DNA of 34,160 nucleotides from Zygnema cylindricum (GCA_037447655.1 JBBHKE010002875.1:1-34160); one strand, 5' to 3'; counted from the first letter of the stretch, positions 1-11,859 are shown. Program-made: numbers and translations. Notes: a model not told the origin generated them from the sequence alone.

Positions 1-219
1 AACAGAGAAAATTGTAGCGAACTCATCGCAGATGAACATCCAACAGCCAGTGTTACCTCTAAGACCTCCGGAGAGTATCAGCAAGATTCTCTGTAATGTT
101 GGTTTTCGTATAAAAACAAAATAGGCGGTACGATCTGGTACGGAGAGTCGCGGATTTCTGTTAGAAACGCCACTTTTCGCTTGATGGAACTTCACCCTTA
201 CGCTCTAAAGAAAGGTACA
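1..219. other. Left-edge intergenic sequence, no gene recognised
   Basis: This is a moderately GC-richer stretch before the first MITE. No frame gives a recognisable protein; the longest plus-strand open stretch at the very left edge stops by about position 95. It could be the tail of a gene lying outside the window, but nothing supports that beyond composition. Confidence 0.3.
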
Positions 220-842
220 CTACACCGCGAATCGTAATTAGAGTAATGAAAAAATTAGAGTAAAAAAACCAAAAAAAACAATTAGAGTAATTGACGCTAA
301 TTTATGTGATAGAGCTTTTTCAACTATGAAGTTTACCCTAATTTATTTAGTTATTCTATATTGGGTTATGTCGGCGATAATTATGTGCGCGATAATTATG
401 AACACTAATTACGTAGACGTACAAAATGTGTCAGTCCGGTATAGTATTGACGTCATTATGACACTAATAAGATTTGTCGCATTCAATGTCAGTTAATGTT
501 CACACTGACGACGATGCTGTCGACGGACGAGAGTTATGCGAACGGCTTTTTTTCGATGTGATGGATTTTTTTGTTTAGTGCGATTTCACGTGCGAGCGCG
601 ATTCTATTAATTCATTATTTGTACCTTTTTACTTATAAAAGTACAATTTTGCACGGTCAGACATTGTCCGTACTCCACACTATTTAAAAATAACCTATAT
701 TATAATTTTTTACGCTAATTAAACCTCACCTAAATTAAAATAATGAAAAAATTAGAATCGATTACTCTATTTGATGTAATAGAGTCGAAATTTCGAGCGA
801 CCGAATTAGAGTAATTTACTCTAATTACGATTCGCGGTGTAG
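220..842. mobile_element. MITE, long subfamily (~620 bp), copy 1
   Basis: The element is bounded by near-perfect terminal inverted repeats of about 27 bp. The left end reads CTACACCGCGAATCGTAATT and the right end is its reverse complement. A TA dinucleotide sits one base inside each outer end, so a Tc1/mariner-style TA duplication followed by CACCG termini is possible; alternatively the C-TA is part of the TIR. There is no open reading frame of note, so it is non-autonomous. The interior is AT-rich with many (T)TAGAGTA-type motifs. It is the same family as 23936-24536, in opposite orientation: the block near 760-820 matches the inverted block near 23960-24030. Confidence 0.85.
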
Positions 843-2326
843 CTTAATCACGACACTATCAAGCTAAGGTCCACAACCGCGGAGATCGCCAATGTGGACT
901 ATTCTCCTTAGCGTAAGATCTAGGAGGTCACGTCTATCATCTACCATAGTAAACTATCATTGGAGGACTATGGCTTAAGTTTGTTGGGAGGACAACAGAT
1001 ACACGTTGGTGATAAAAAACAACAAGGAGGCTACATGTCGAGCTCCCACGACCTTTCACTTCTAACATTATCGAGAATAGTCATTATAGAAGTCGTTTAA
1101 AAAGTTGTCCAAACACCTAAATGATCTCCAACACAAATGGAACGAAGTGGTGCGCTGGTCTTGATGTAAGTAACTCTTTAGATTGAAACCACTGCATCTC
1201 GAGTTGTTACCCCAGTATGTAATACCGTATGTGAAGGAATAAGAGAGCCAATTAGATCTCTCAGGGCTACGTTGTCAAGGGTCCATCCGACAGTTGGGGA
1301 AATCAAATAAAAGCCAAGGAAGCTGCTTTGCTATTTTGATGGCTTAAAGATTATCTATTTTTACTCATTGAATCAATATTGTGTTCATGCACAGTGCCAT
1401 GTATAATTATTCGCTTTATATAGTTGTATTGAATTTAATGTGAAAAATGGTAAGTTGCCGAATTTAGGTGAGAGCTTTTTCATTAAACGACAAAACAAAG
1501 TTTGTCTCCACATTATAAGTGGTTGAATCCGAAGTTACCTTGGCTTTTCTTTCTTTAAAATAAAGCATAGTTAAACATTTCCATATCTAATCAGCAAACG
1601 ATGGCCCGCATGAAATGTTATAGATAACTCCATGCAGAATTCGTTTAAAATTCCTAAGGCAACCAGTTGAAAACCTTAACAAAACTAAAAACTAAAAAAA
1701 AACAGGATAGATTGCTATAGATACAAATCAAAAGTTATAGTTAATATAAAAACTAAGAGATGGCACGCCCCGTTCATCATTTTGCCTTTCATACCATAGA
1801 TGATGTCGGGATTTCATTAGTTTGTCCTACTTTGAAAAAAGGATTGGCATTGAAAACCAAATGTGCATTAGGCACATGCACAAACGAGAGTCTCTACATA
1901 GTTATGATGACACTTTTTAGATAATGAATAAAGTGCATACCAATTGTTTGTGTTGATAATCAAATTCATCAACCAGTGTCGGGAACCTAAGGCTCCCTCT
2001 CATTGTAAATGTTAAGTACTGATAGTGTAACATCACCATCTTCAACTCGAAGTCGGTTCAATAATTATTGTTGTATGTTATGAATTTTGAACTTTTAATG
2101 GCATGTACTAAAGAGATTTGAACTTTTGCATCGTTTTATTTGCAAATAATACTATCTAAAAGCTTTCTATTGCCAGAGAGGATCTTATTTTTAGCACGGC
2201 AAGCTGACTTATAATTTCCGAACTACAGAACTTTGGTCATAAACAAATGTTAAACAAGTTCAACTCGATTGTACCCGAATCATTTGTACCCGAATTATTA
2301 GAAGTTCATAGCGATGGCTGTAACAG
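843..2326. other. Intergenic; possible decayed sequence, no gene recognised
   Basis: The part from 843 to about 1350 is visibly less AT-rich than its surroundings and may be an old decayed transposon or gene fragment, but it has stops in all six frames and I recognise no domain. From about 1350 to 2326 the sequence is AT-rich intergenic DNA, downstream of the FAM204A-like gene, with no supported feature. Confidence 0.4.
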
Positions 2327-2501
2327 TACACCGCTCATTGTTACTAGTGTTAAAAATTAATTAATGTTGATGCAAAATTAGAATTAATAATACTTGTAGT
2401 CCACGCTTTTAAATAATGTTGTTAACTCTATTTTGTGATTTTGGCCAAAAAAAGTCGCGACCAAATTAGCGTTATTAACACTAATAACGATGAGCGGTGT
2501 A
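2327..2501. mobile_element. MITE, short subfamily (~175 bp), copy 2
   Basis: The terminal inverted repeats are about 25 bp (left TACACCGCTCATTGTTACTA, right the diverged reverse complement with CGGTGTA), with TA at both outer ends. Internal motifs (a TAGTCCACGC-like block, then TTAAATAATGT and ACTCTATTTT) match the elements at 9950-10152 and 23700-23902. It carries no coding capacity. It lies about 200 bp beyond the stop codon of the FAM204A-like gene. Confidence 0.8.
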
Positions 2502-2708
2502 GTGGCCCAAAACACATATAAGCTTAAACAATCGAGAGAGATAGTCGCCGAGGAAAAAAAAATCAGAAAGACTCGTAATTACAAAAGCCATAATTTTGTT
2601 ACAAGGTTTCTCGCATTTACTTTACATGTCAATGTTGCAAAGCTTGTACTCTATTTGTGGCAATACTACTCTTTACGTTTTAGACAAACTGAAACTGATT
2701 TCATATAG

Positions 2709-5700
2709 TCACATGTTGCCCTTGCGTTCCCACCTCTCTCGGATGCCCAGCCTGAAAGAAAACATCTCCCATTTCCATTGTTAGAATCACTAGAACCTCA
2801 TCATAGTCAAAAGCATTATTTGAATTATTAGAATCTCAACATCATCTTTAAAACCACAATTACAAATATTAAAATCTCAACATAGTTTTTAAAAGCATTA
2901 TTAAAAAAATTAAAATCGCAAAGCAATATTAGAATTTATTAAAATCTCAAAATAATTTTGAAAGCATTAATAGAATCTTGAAAAAATCAATATAGTTTTT
3001 AGAACCATTTCTTAACCCAGACAACTTTAAGAGAGGGCTGACTACCTTTACTTTTTCAAACACGAGTGAAACTCATCTGAAAAATCATCAACGGAAAAGA
3101 GAGGGAGAGGGAGAGGGAGAGGGAGATAACAGTGGAGAGAGAGAGAGCAAGGGCGCTCTGCTCCCTCTCTCCCTCGCCATCTTCTTCTCCCTCTCTCTCT
3201 CTTCTGCTTCCCCTTCCTCCCCCTCTGTCTCCCTCTAAAAATTTCAAGAGAAGAGCGAGAGGAGGAGGGGGAGAGAGAGGGGGAGGGAGATGTAGAGGGA
3301 GAGGGAGAGGGATTAGAAGTAGCGTGCTTAAGAATACAATGGCCACTTTAAAACACAGTTAAAGTTAGGAAGGTTTATATCATATTAGTTGCAGAAAGTA
3401 TTATCCACGATGATGATAACAGTACATATCAAATGCTCCACATACCCAATAACCAACAAGTATAAAAAGTACAGTACTTGCTAGTGAAAGGCTGACGAGA
3501 AGTTAAGAGTGTTTTTTTCAGAGAAATATAATACTGATAGATTTGGGTATTGCTGAAATGCACTTATATGTAAAATTCTTTAGTGATGTATTTTATTACA
3601 GAATACTAAACAGTCGGATTGTCGGTACATTTCTTCATTAGTAATTTTTTAGTGTTTTGCAATATATTGCCGATAAACATCGATAAAAATAATGGTTATC
3701 AGTGATCTAAAAAAAACCATTTGTCGATTTGCCGAAAAAAACGCAATTGACATGAAACCAGAAAAAAGTTTAACAAAAACATTGATACATTTACTAAATA
3801 CACGACACAAAGTTGATGCATTAGTTGAGAATAATTAATAACATATAATAAGTTGAGAACTCACCCCCACTGAAGCTTTGGCTTTTTCCTTGCCTTCAAT
3901 TTTGCTGCTTCCTCCTGTATCCCAATTTTTTTTTTTTTTGAAAACCTTAATTTTGTGACCAAAATTTAATACCAGAACTTAACACAGAGCCCTTTTTAAA
4001 AACAAAACCGAAAAACCATGAATCCAAATATTTAATCAGGTTAAATATGAACCTGACCAATAAAGTAGACCTCACCAATATACACGTTTCTTCTACTTTC
4101 TAACAAAAAATCAGTGGAGCACAAAAGAAAAAAAATGAAAAAAGGAAAAAAGCGAAGGAATGAAAATACCTCAGCAACGCGAATTTCCCACGCTCTCTTT
4201 ACAGCATTTTCCATTTTTGCAATTTCATTTTCCTCACTCAATTTGTCATTCAGTTTTTGTGCTTCATTATGCTTCCCTTCCCTTATCGAAACCTCCAAAG
4301 CTTTTTCGAGCATAGACTGTCATAACCAGCAAAAAAAGAAAAAAAAAGAAAAATATCCCCAATTGATAAACCTCAATGTTAACACCATCAGCATAAGACA
4401 TAAGATAGGAGACATAAAACATAAGACATGCAATATGACATAAGACGAAAAAATGCTTCAGAAAAAGACATGAAACATGAAACATCAACATGGAAACGGA
4501 ACAAAAAAAAACTTTTGAAAAGATAAAAGACATGGAGAACTTAGACATGGACATGGACATGAGAGATGAGAGGATACAATATTTTAGAAAAAAAAAAATT
4601 GAACAGATGTATCACACAAATTCATAATGATGAGATTCAAATTCTTGCTCATGCATCGGTGTGACAATGTACTTGAAATTAATATTAAATGATGTTGTCA
4701 TTAAAGATATTGACATCAAGCAAAGCCAGATGAAAGCAAAAAAATAGCTTAAGTTCAGAAAATAAGCCATACTAAACGTTTACAATTCAAAACTTACAAA
4801 GTCTATGGAGTCCATTCGAAAATAGCAGGTGCCAATTTTCAAAATGTGTATATTTTAAAGTATATGCATTCAAATATGGCTTTACAATAATACTCTTGCA
4901 AATTTACAACACCATTTAGCACCCATAAAAAACAGCATATGATTTTTGCATTTCAACCAAGTGCTTGAATCATCATTTTATCGATGTATTAACTACATCA
5001 TTTCACCGGAATTAGCATGGACCAAAGTTAAATGACAAAAACATTAAAGAAGGCTTATTGTGAGCGGAGTGTTAACAAAAAAGTTCAGCAGGCAAAAATG
5101 TCCACATTTTGCCCTTCGCTTGTGTACATGAATTGATATGGACCATACTCTGTTCATTCATACAATAAGTACATCTATGAATGATGTACCTTGGATTTTA
5201 ACCTGTTGGAGGGGACATTTTTGAAGCGTTCATCTCCCTCAATGGCATTCAAAACTTCTACTTTTGTCACAACTGTTTTATGACTGGAAATCAAATTGTT
5301 TTCCGCATTTTGTTTGGGGTCCACATTAGGTTTTGGTGTATTCTCCGGGTCAGATGCTTGCAATGCATTTTCAGCTGCACCAGAAACGAATAACAATGAA
5401 GTCCATTTGTTGCAACGATAAAATGAAAAGAAAACTAAATATTCACTTCATAATTGCTATTTCGATCATGTAGTTGTGAAATAAATAGCAGGATACACAT
5501 TTGGATAACATAGGACACGTAGCTCAAAACAGCCTACATGATTAAATATTCAAAGCTCACAGGAATGGAAGGGAACATTTCTGAAAAACTTATAACACAC
5601 TCTTACCTTCATCACCTTTGCTTATTTTCATTTTATCCTCTCCCCTCCTCATTGTGTACAAACTCCCACATTTTCTCTACTCTTCCTTCCTTGCCTCTCA

Positions 5701-6825
5701 AACAAATTCCTTGCTAGTTTCCCACATACAATTTTGAAACCTGGCAATTTGAAGAGTTCATGCACACTAAAAGGTGTTTCCATGATTCCAAACGTGAATA
5801 ATCATGTCACTTTCTAACTTTAATCAATCATTGAAAATATGCAGCTTACCTGCACCAACAGCTTTGGTTACTAAACGTTGCACTCTCCGAGAAGAAAAAG
5901 TACGTTGAATTTGTACGCGTTTATTTCTCAATTCCTGTAGATCATACAAGATTGCTGCAGATTACCAGATGCCACAAAACAAAAATGAAACTATAATACA
6001 GGGAGATATCAACCATCCGTTTCAGCAATAGTTTCCAGTGAAGAAACCCACAACACATATTTCATTCTAGTACAATTCCATGCTACCATAACTCAATGAG
6101 CTACATTCACCTCCTCCAGTGTGGTCCATACTAATCAAGAACCGGTTATACCAACAACAAATTAGAGAGGAATGCACCAAATGTGGAAAAGTGTACAGCC
6201 GTTACTGTGGATTAGCCATGGCAACACAAACCACACTAGTCGTTGTGGCTGGTGTGACAATATGTAGACTGTTGAAACAAATGGATTGATTTCACATTCA
6301 AGCCTCATCGAATTTTCGTGACACTTTCATATGTGAAATTACAATAGACACTTAAGTGATCCCCTAAAAGTCCTTTTTTCAAAAACCTTACTGGAAAAAT
6401 ATAGACATGTTAGGACACTTTGTAATCACATTTAGCATCTGAAAATATCTTAAATGTTTCTTCCAATCTGTAGAACAATGTAGTTTCCGACTTTTGTCAA
6501 TCAAACAACACTTAAAATGCAGTCACAAACAATAAATTGGTGGCTGGCAAAGTTGTTTTGTTTGGTAACTTCGTTCACTTCTTTTCCAAAAATGTTATGA
6601 AGAGTTCTTAAAAGTATCATTCATTCGTAAACTCCTGTAGCAGTCGACGCATAACAGAGTCGAAATGCCACACACCTGAAATTTCGCTAACTGATCAGGT
6701 CGAACGAGACTTCTTATACTTTCCGTACCATCTGCGTCTTGTACATTTTCAAAAGAGTCACATACTGCAGCTGAAGAGGGAGGAGGGACTGCAGAATAGC
6801 ATCGGTCTCTTTCCTCCTCCTTCAT
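2709..6825 (-). CDS. FAM204A-like basic coiled-coil protein (six exons, 219 aa)
   Basis: I assembled six coding exons with consistent GT-AG junctions and phases: 6825-6676, 5934-5850, 5374-5190, 4316-4170, 3914-3865 and 2751-2709. The start ATG at 6825 has an in-frame TAA two codons upstream. From memory of the family, human FAM204A (about 233 aa, function poorly known) has the same landmarks in the same order. These are a KFQEL block, here split at the exon 1/2 junction, a leucine/acid helical segment starting SMLEKALEVS, a long charged helix (LNDKLSEENEIAKMENAVKR), then KARKKPKLQWG, and a basic C-terminus ending RERWERKGNM. The last exon is only 43 nt but reproduces the W-E-x-K-x-N-M ending, which strongly supports the model. 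The protein is charged, lacks membrane or signal segments, and is probably nuclear. Exon 1 faces the NHL gene across a shared 650-bp upstream interval. Intron 5 (2752-3864) carries the polypurine/polypyrimidine block. I infer the family by recalled similarity; no function is claimed. Confidence 0.75.
2780..3010. repeat. Degenerate AT-rich tandem repeat in last intron of the FAM204A-like gene
   Basis: Roughly five diverged units of about 40 bp share the core TTAGAATCTCAACAT followed by TTTTAAAAGCATTATT. The array begins about 28 bp from the acceptor of the terminal 43-nt exon. Confidence 0.6.
3092..3316. repeat. GA / CT / GA low-complexity block
   Basis: Three adjoining tracts alternate strand bias: purine-rich (GAGAGGG units, about 3099-3149), pyrimidine-rich (about 3160-3236) and purine-rich again (about 3246-3312). 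The block lies within intron 5 of the FAM204A-like gene. The apparent open frames here are only low-complexity Ser/Leu/Pro or Arg/Glu strings and are not genes. Confidence 0.85.
4385..4565. repeat. Irregular short tandem repeat (ACATAAGA / ACATGAAA / GGACAT)
   Basis: Imperfect 7-12 bp repeats built on the word ACATAAGA grade into ACATGAAAC and then GGACATGGACAT. The array lies in intron 3 of the FAM204A-like gene, just upstream (in gene orientation) of the exon-4 acceptor. Confidence 0.6.
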
Positions 6826-7472
6826 AACTTAATACCACTTTTGAACAGGCATTATTATTATGTTCAATGACTTCTATATTGCTAGTGTTTTGTCTCTGTC
6901 TTCCTGTACATCAATTTCAGCAAAACTGTATACGAATAATTAGATTCTCGTTAGAAAAACAATCAACCCACGTTTTTCTCAAAAGAATGTCGACATTTCA
7001 AATAAACATCAAACAGAACAGAGATAAAAAAAACAAAATGTTACGCTAGACATGACTTTGTTAGTATCTTGGTAGTCGTGATTAACAAAGAAGCAGGCCA
7101 CTGTCTGGACCACTGTACGGAAAGGACAAAATAAAACTCGCATATCTTTATTTTTCTTTCCTGCCTTAAGCAAGAAGCTTTTCCTTCCAATCAAACAAGC
7201 TTTTAACTTAAGCAAAGCTAGACAATGCACTGACATGCAGGCTCAGCCAATAGAATCTTACCAAAGTAGCCCCGGTTTTTTTATTATTATTATAAACGTC
7301 GAAACAGAGAAGTAAAATGGAATAGCAAAAGTATATACTGTAATAGCTCGTAAAGAACAGAGTGTGGTAAATTTCATCACCTTATCAAGAAATTCATACA
7401 TCACAAGAAAACAAAGGTGTCACAAGTACTACCTGACAAGAGCCTTGGATATTTGACAGGAACAAAGACGAC
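6826..7472. promoter_or_regulatory. Divergent intergenic region between FAM204A-like and NHL genes
   Basis: About 650 bp separates two start codons on opposite strands, so it presumably holds both promoters and 5' UTRs. I see no convincing TATA box or telo-box; assignment is by position only. Confidence 0.5.
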
Positions 7473-9411
7473 ATGGTTGTTCACTATAAAGAGACTGGGA
7501 AAATGGCATTGTATTTGATAATTGTCCTTTACATAAGTAGCATCTTGAGGACTGCATCCACTACTTCTCCTTTAAATGGTGAGCGTGTGTGGAATTTGTA
7601 AAAGTTTCGCTTCTTGTAAAATTTGCACGTTACACCGTGTTGACAAGTACTTCGGATTTAAGTTTGAAAAAATTATGAAGTTTTTTAATTGTTAATGCGG
7701 CACGTGGCTACAGTGGTGTTAAGCTGCAGAATAGTATGCTTTGGGAGTGTTCGTAGTGCTATTTGCAAATTTTAAGATTTTCGATTTACCCAGGAAAACT
7801 TAAAAAAAAAAAAAAACTGGTCAGGACGGGAGCAGTATCTTTTGTAATGTTTCTCGTTCAGGTTGTATACATTCGTTTGTTTCCTTAATGATGAAAGAAG
7901 AATTTCAAGGGTCTTTATGATCATAACTACTCTTAGGTTAACTGGTGGATGTGAGACCTCATCTAATGATGTGAGCCTCATGAGTTATGAAAGTATTTGA
8001 CGTACATTTTTTTTGTACTGTTCCTGCTTGCAGATGAATCGTACGCAGTAACAACAATTGCTTCAGGTCAATCTCAAGGGATAATATTTTCGAGAGCTGC
8101 ATCTCTACCTAATGGAGACTTGGTGGTATCAGACGGGGCACACCACACCCTTTGGATTCTGTCGGCTGCAACTAAATGTAAATTTGCAATTCATTTGGAA
8201 CAATCTGCTTTGGAAAAAACAAAAAAAAGCACCTGGCAGGATCACAATGCTTGTCTACCAATAACGGAAAATCACTAGTCTAGGCAATGGAAGGGAAGAC
8301 TGATAAGATGAAGGAGCGAGCTGTTTATGACAGATAAATTCCTGATGGTCTTTGGAAGCCAAACTACCAGTTATTGTGCCGATTTGTTTAAATATTTTTT
8401 ACTGCACTGCTTTCTTACCAGTCGATGTTTGTTTGCAGAGAGCAAAGCGAAACTCTTAGTTGGACAGAGAGGGGTATACAGTTGTAAGGAAGAAATTTGA
8501 TAAAATATGGCATACTGCAGTGCGTTCTTACGATGCGATGTTTTTTTGCAGGAAGCAAACTGAAACTTAGATTGGAGAATCGGGTCAAAAGGATAATCCT
8601 CTGCAATCAAATTTGTTTAGAAAACCTTGCTGTACTGCAGTGCTTTCTTACAATACGATGTTCATTTGCAGGGAGCAAACCGAAGCTTTTAGCAGGACAG
8701 GTTGGAGAATATGGTCATATGGATGGACCTGCTGCTGAAGCGACATTCAACAGACCAGAAGCTTTGGCAGTCGATGGCGCCGGAAACATATATATTGCAG
8801 ATGTGCTGAATTTTGTCATCCGGATGTATGTAAATGCAACAGGTAGGCTCATCTGACCAATGAGTTTTTTAGTCTTTTATGGACATGAAATATTATCTTC
8901 AGATAGTATTAAACGCCTCTTTTTTTATTATTGTTTATTTGCGGTGCCTGCCATAATTTTTTTTTGTTCTTTTTTTAATTCTTTATGCGTGTGTGTATCT
9001 ATATGCATGTGTTTTTTTAGTCTTTTTTTACGTGCATTTTGTTTTTTTGCTTCTTGTCTTCGCTCTTATTTTTTCTTCGCCTTAGTGAGGAAGATTCAGG
9101 TTGACTAGTAGATTATGAACTTTTTTTATTATTTTAAAGTTGGTATCATCTAAAGCTGTCAAGTTTTTGACGTTGCAGACGAAATCACGACGATTGCAGG
9201 GACTCCAGGAAAGGCTGGATGGCGTGATGGCTCTGGAAGACAAGCTCTGTTTTCAGGCTATATCTCAGACTTGACATATATTGCAAAAGATTGTTCGTTA
9301 ATTGTGACAGACAAAAGCACAGGCAGACTTCGTAAAGTAGTAGTTGATGAACATTGTTCAAAGAGCATTCAGAGAGGCAAAGCAAATAGTGATGACGTCA
9401 GCAGCTCTTGA
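7473..9411 (+). CDS. Secreted NHL-repeat protein, plant type (four exons, ~217 aa)
   Basis: The coding exons are 7473-7578, 8034-8177, 8672-8842 and 9179-9411, all GT-AG and in phase. Translation may begin at 7473 or at the second ATG (7503), which leaves a better signal peptide (MALYLIIVLYISSILRTAST). The mature part has three beta-propeller-type NHL units. Exon 2 gives a PNGDLVVSD unit. Exon 3 gives LLAG, then HMDGPAAEATFNRPEALAVD and GNIYIADVLNFVIR. Exon 4 gives ITTIAGTPGKAGWRDG and CSLIVTDKSTGRLRKV. The order LLAG-x-DG-x-F-P-x-L-x-V-D-x-x-GN-Y-ADT-like-x-IR is typical of plant extracellular NHL proteins. It is shorter than the usual 400-500 aa plant family members and lacks their C-terminal extension. 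Intron 2 contains two extra copies of the exon-3 acceptor (see separate entry). Ligand and function are unknown. Confidence 0.8.
8401..8760 (+). repeat. Three tandem copies of the NHL exon-3 splice acceptor region
   Basis: Three head-to-tail units of about 113-120 bp each begin ACTGCA(C/G)TGC, run through CTTAC..(G)CGATGTT and TTTGCAG, and continue with (G)AGCAAAC(C)GAAACT. The candidate exon starts are 8439, 8552 and 8672. Exon 2 ends with a lone T (8177). Splicing to 8439 therefore makes TAG, to 8552 makes TGA, and only 8672 makes TGG and keeps the frame open. The third copy is thus the functional exon and the first two are decayed duplicates. Confidence 0.85.
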
Positions 9412-9526
9412 CTGGAGCATTTAGTTTGATTTTTTCTTTTTTCCTTTGGAGATCTGGTTTACCATTGTGCAATGTATTGTGTCTGTGGTAAGACAGCATG
9501 CCTGGCTTTTGTGCACTGGCTTTGTG

Positions 9527-9532
9527 AATAAA
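9527..9532 (+). terminator. Candidate poly(A) signal AATAAA of the NHL gene
   Basis: A canonical AATAAA lies 116 nt after the NHL stop codon on the coding strand, a plausible 3' UTR length. Assignment is by motif and position. Confidence 0.5.
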
Positions 9533-9948
9533 GCTATCCATGTACTGAGGACGACCGAATGGCCTTTGTGAAACTATTTGCTCAACAGATTTGGCACAGT
9601 GTACTTTTACATGAGGAAGGAAACTCTCTCATACAATGGCTTTACGGAACACCTTCATTGAATATAGACTAGAATAAGTATGATGGTAAGAACATTCACA
9701 AACACAGGTAAAAAGGGCTCATACAGAATTTGCCCCAAGTATAGATCGGTGACAGATGCTGAAAACAGAAACCAGAGTCAGAGTCTACCGGTTCCCGATT
9801 TGTTGCTGGATAACACGTTTTCAGAACACATACAAGTTCGAAAGTAGCGTTGACAAAGCACTTTGTTTAAAATAGCAATAAAAACACCTTTGCACCAATA
9901 TTACACGACACTAAATCGTAAAATATACAAAAGAAACCCATAGAAAGC
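9533..9948. other. Intergenic, nothing recognised
   Basis: This is the downstream flank of the NHL gene. It has no long or recognisable frame and no RNA gene that I can support. Confidence 0.4.
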
Positions 9949-9949
9949 T

Positions 9950-10152
9950 TCACTGTGAATCGTTATTAGCGTTGAGAAATTATTAGTGTAAAGAAAAAAT
10001 TAGCGTCATTCATTCTAATTTAGTGCCAGGGGACGTGGCAGATTATGGTCCACGTCCTTAAATAGTGTAGTTTATTCTATTTAAGGTATTAATGTCAAAA
10101 ATTTTGGGTGCCGATATAGAGTTCATAACGCTAATAACGATTCGCGGTGTAG
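9950..10152. mobile_element. MITE, short subfamily (~203 bp), copy 3
   Basis: The right end has the full GATTCGCGGTGTAG terminus; the left end (TTCACTGTGAATCGTTATTA) is slightly decayed. The interior matches 23700-23902 over nearly its full length (AGTGCCAGG-GACGTGGCAGA, then GATTATGGTCCACGT), in the same orientation. It carries no coding capacity. Confidence 0.85.
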
Positions 10153-11859
10153 TAATGCTGAAGGTAAACGGAATAATATGAAAGACACAGTTTGTGTAAG
10201 CAGGAGGAAACGTTTTCACGATAAAGCTTTTCAATGAGCATAAATATTGGCCAATTACTAAGCTGATGTAAACAAGTTCTCATCTGAATAGTTTATTTGA
10301 AGTGTTTGAAAATGGTAAGAACTTGTAAGTGATCATCTCACTATCTACAATGGTTTAACCTTGTTAAGTTTAATTCAAAGAATGGTTAAGTTAGGGTCTT
10401 GTTTCAAGGGAAGGAAAAACGACAGCTAGATAAACATTTTCCAAAATTAATGACACTAAATTGTCAGCTGGCTGTATAATTAAACACAATAACATCTTAA
10501 TGAGTGTTGTTATAGACATGTGGCAATAATTGTGCAATCCTCCAATCATGTGCAGCAGGTCCACAAAATAGTCAAGAGTTATATGTATTTTTTTGAACTG
10601 AAATAAACCTGAGCAGAGCGACACATCACAATCTATCCAATAGGGTGGTTGTGTATAATATGGAGGTTTATTCTGCATTTCTTGCACAAGTTGCATTCTG
10701 CCATAAAATGGAGAGCAAACAGACTCACCAAAACACAACAGCGTTTAAAACATAGTGCCCAATCCTGTAAAGTTTTAAACAGCCAAGAATAATTTGAAAT
10801 AGTCATGATCTGCATCCTTTGCTATACACTTATCAAGCTCCCAGTCTTTTGGCATCCTACCCTATCTCCATAGGGTTGAAGGTTCAAAAGTGATACATCG
10901 TCAGCCTATCCTAATCATCTTGAAAATTTGCCCAGACAAAGTTTCAACAGAACAGCATTTAGGATCCAAACAAAATTTCTCCATCTAGAGAAATCTTGTG
11001 ACATTCCTTCATTGCATCTCCTGTGACTGTTAAATGAAAGTAAAGAAGTTTCCCTTACAAACGTATCAAATTACTTTCCAGATAATAGACACCCAACTCA
11101 GTCAATTGCATGCTCAAACCAGCATTATATGATTTTACAGAACTCCAGAAACTGACAAAGATCATGCAAGTCATGCGATGAGTCCCATTTGCCTTCATAT
11201 TCCCACAAATATCACAAACTTCCATTGGAATTTGAGTCTGTCACTGTGACAATTTCTGGGCAATGGAAATCACCCCATTACTCTGCCCTAACTACACGAC
11301 CTTATTCGCCCACTTAAGACCTAACGCTTGGGATGCTTTTCAAGAGCTAGTGTCAAAAATTGTCCAAAACAGTGCACAATTCATACCAGAAAACAGTTTC
11401 GCTTAACACAAAACAAAACAAACAAGGGTTCTATCCCCTTCATACGTTCAGCACACCACTTTCCCTTTTTCCACAGCTCAGCCTTGACGAGACCTTTCGA
11501 TCTCGTTTCGAAACGAAAACACCAATGAAGTCCTGAAAGAAAGAAAAGAAGTGCATTTACAAGTATACACCAATGATGACTCTTTAAGAAGCATGGAGAT
11601 AAAGCCAGCCACCATCATCCTCCCAAACTGATGACAAAGTGCTGTGAATCTCCGCTCCTGTTCCTTCTCAATAATCGGCGTCAAGCTTTTTTCAACAACC
11701 AATCCAATCCAGTCGTCGCAACGAAGCACATAAATCGCATACTCCTGCTGCTCCTAGACTGCATTCAATACTGCTGGCCCATGCCCATTTAATACTGCTG
11801 CATCAAGACTATATTTTCCAACTCTTTCTCGACTCTCTCTAGTTCTTTCGCGTATCTCT
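10153..11859. other. Intergenic and eS27 3' flank; one unassigned open stretch
   Basis: This lies downstream of eS27 on the minus strand. Most of it shows nothing. Between about 11750 and 11540 on the minus strand there is a continuous open frame with a protein-like composition (it includes LRCDDWIGLVVEK and FTALCHQFGRMMVAGF), flanked by a CAG on the left and a pyrimidine-rich CTTTCAG on the right. I cannot link it to a family, and it lies about 110 nt beyond the eS27 stop. It may be 3' UTR open by chance or an exon of an unidentified gene. Confidence 0.35.

Noticed and set aside
843-1350. Copia-type retrotransposon fragment
   Set aside because: Composition is GC-richer than the flanks, but six-frame reading showed no reverse transcriptase, RNase H or integrase motif.
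3056-3362. Open frames on both strands rich in Ser/Leu/Pro or Arg/Glu/Gly
   Set aside because: Pure translation of GA/CT low-complexity DNA inside an intron; no start context or domain.
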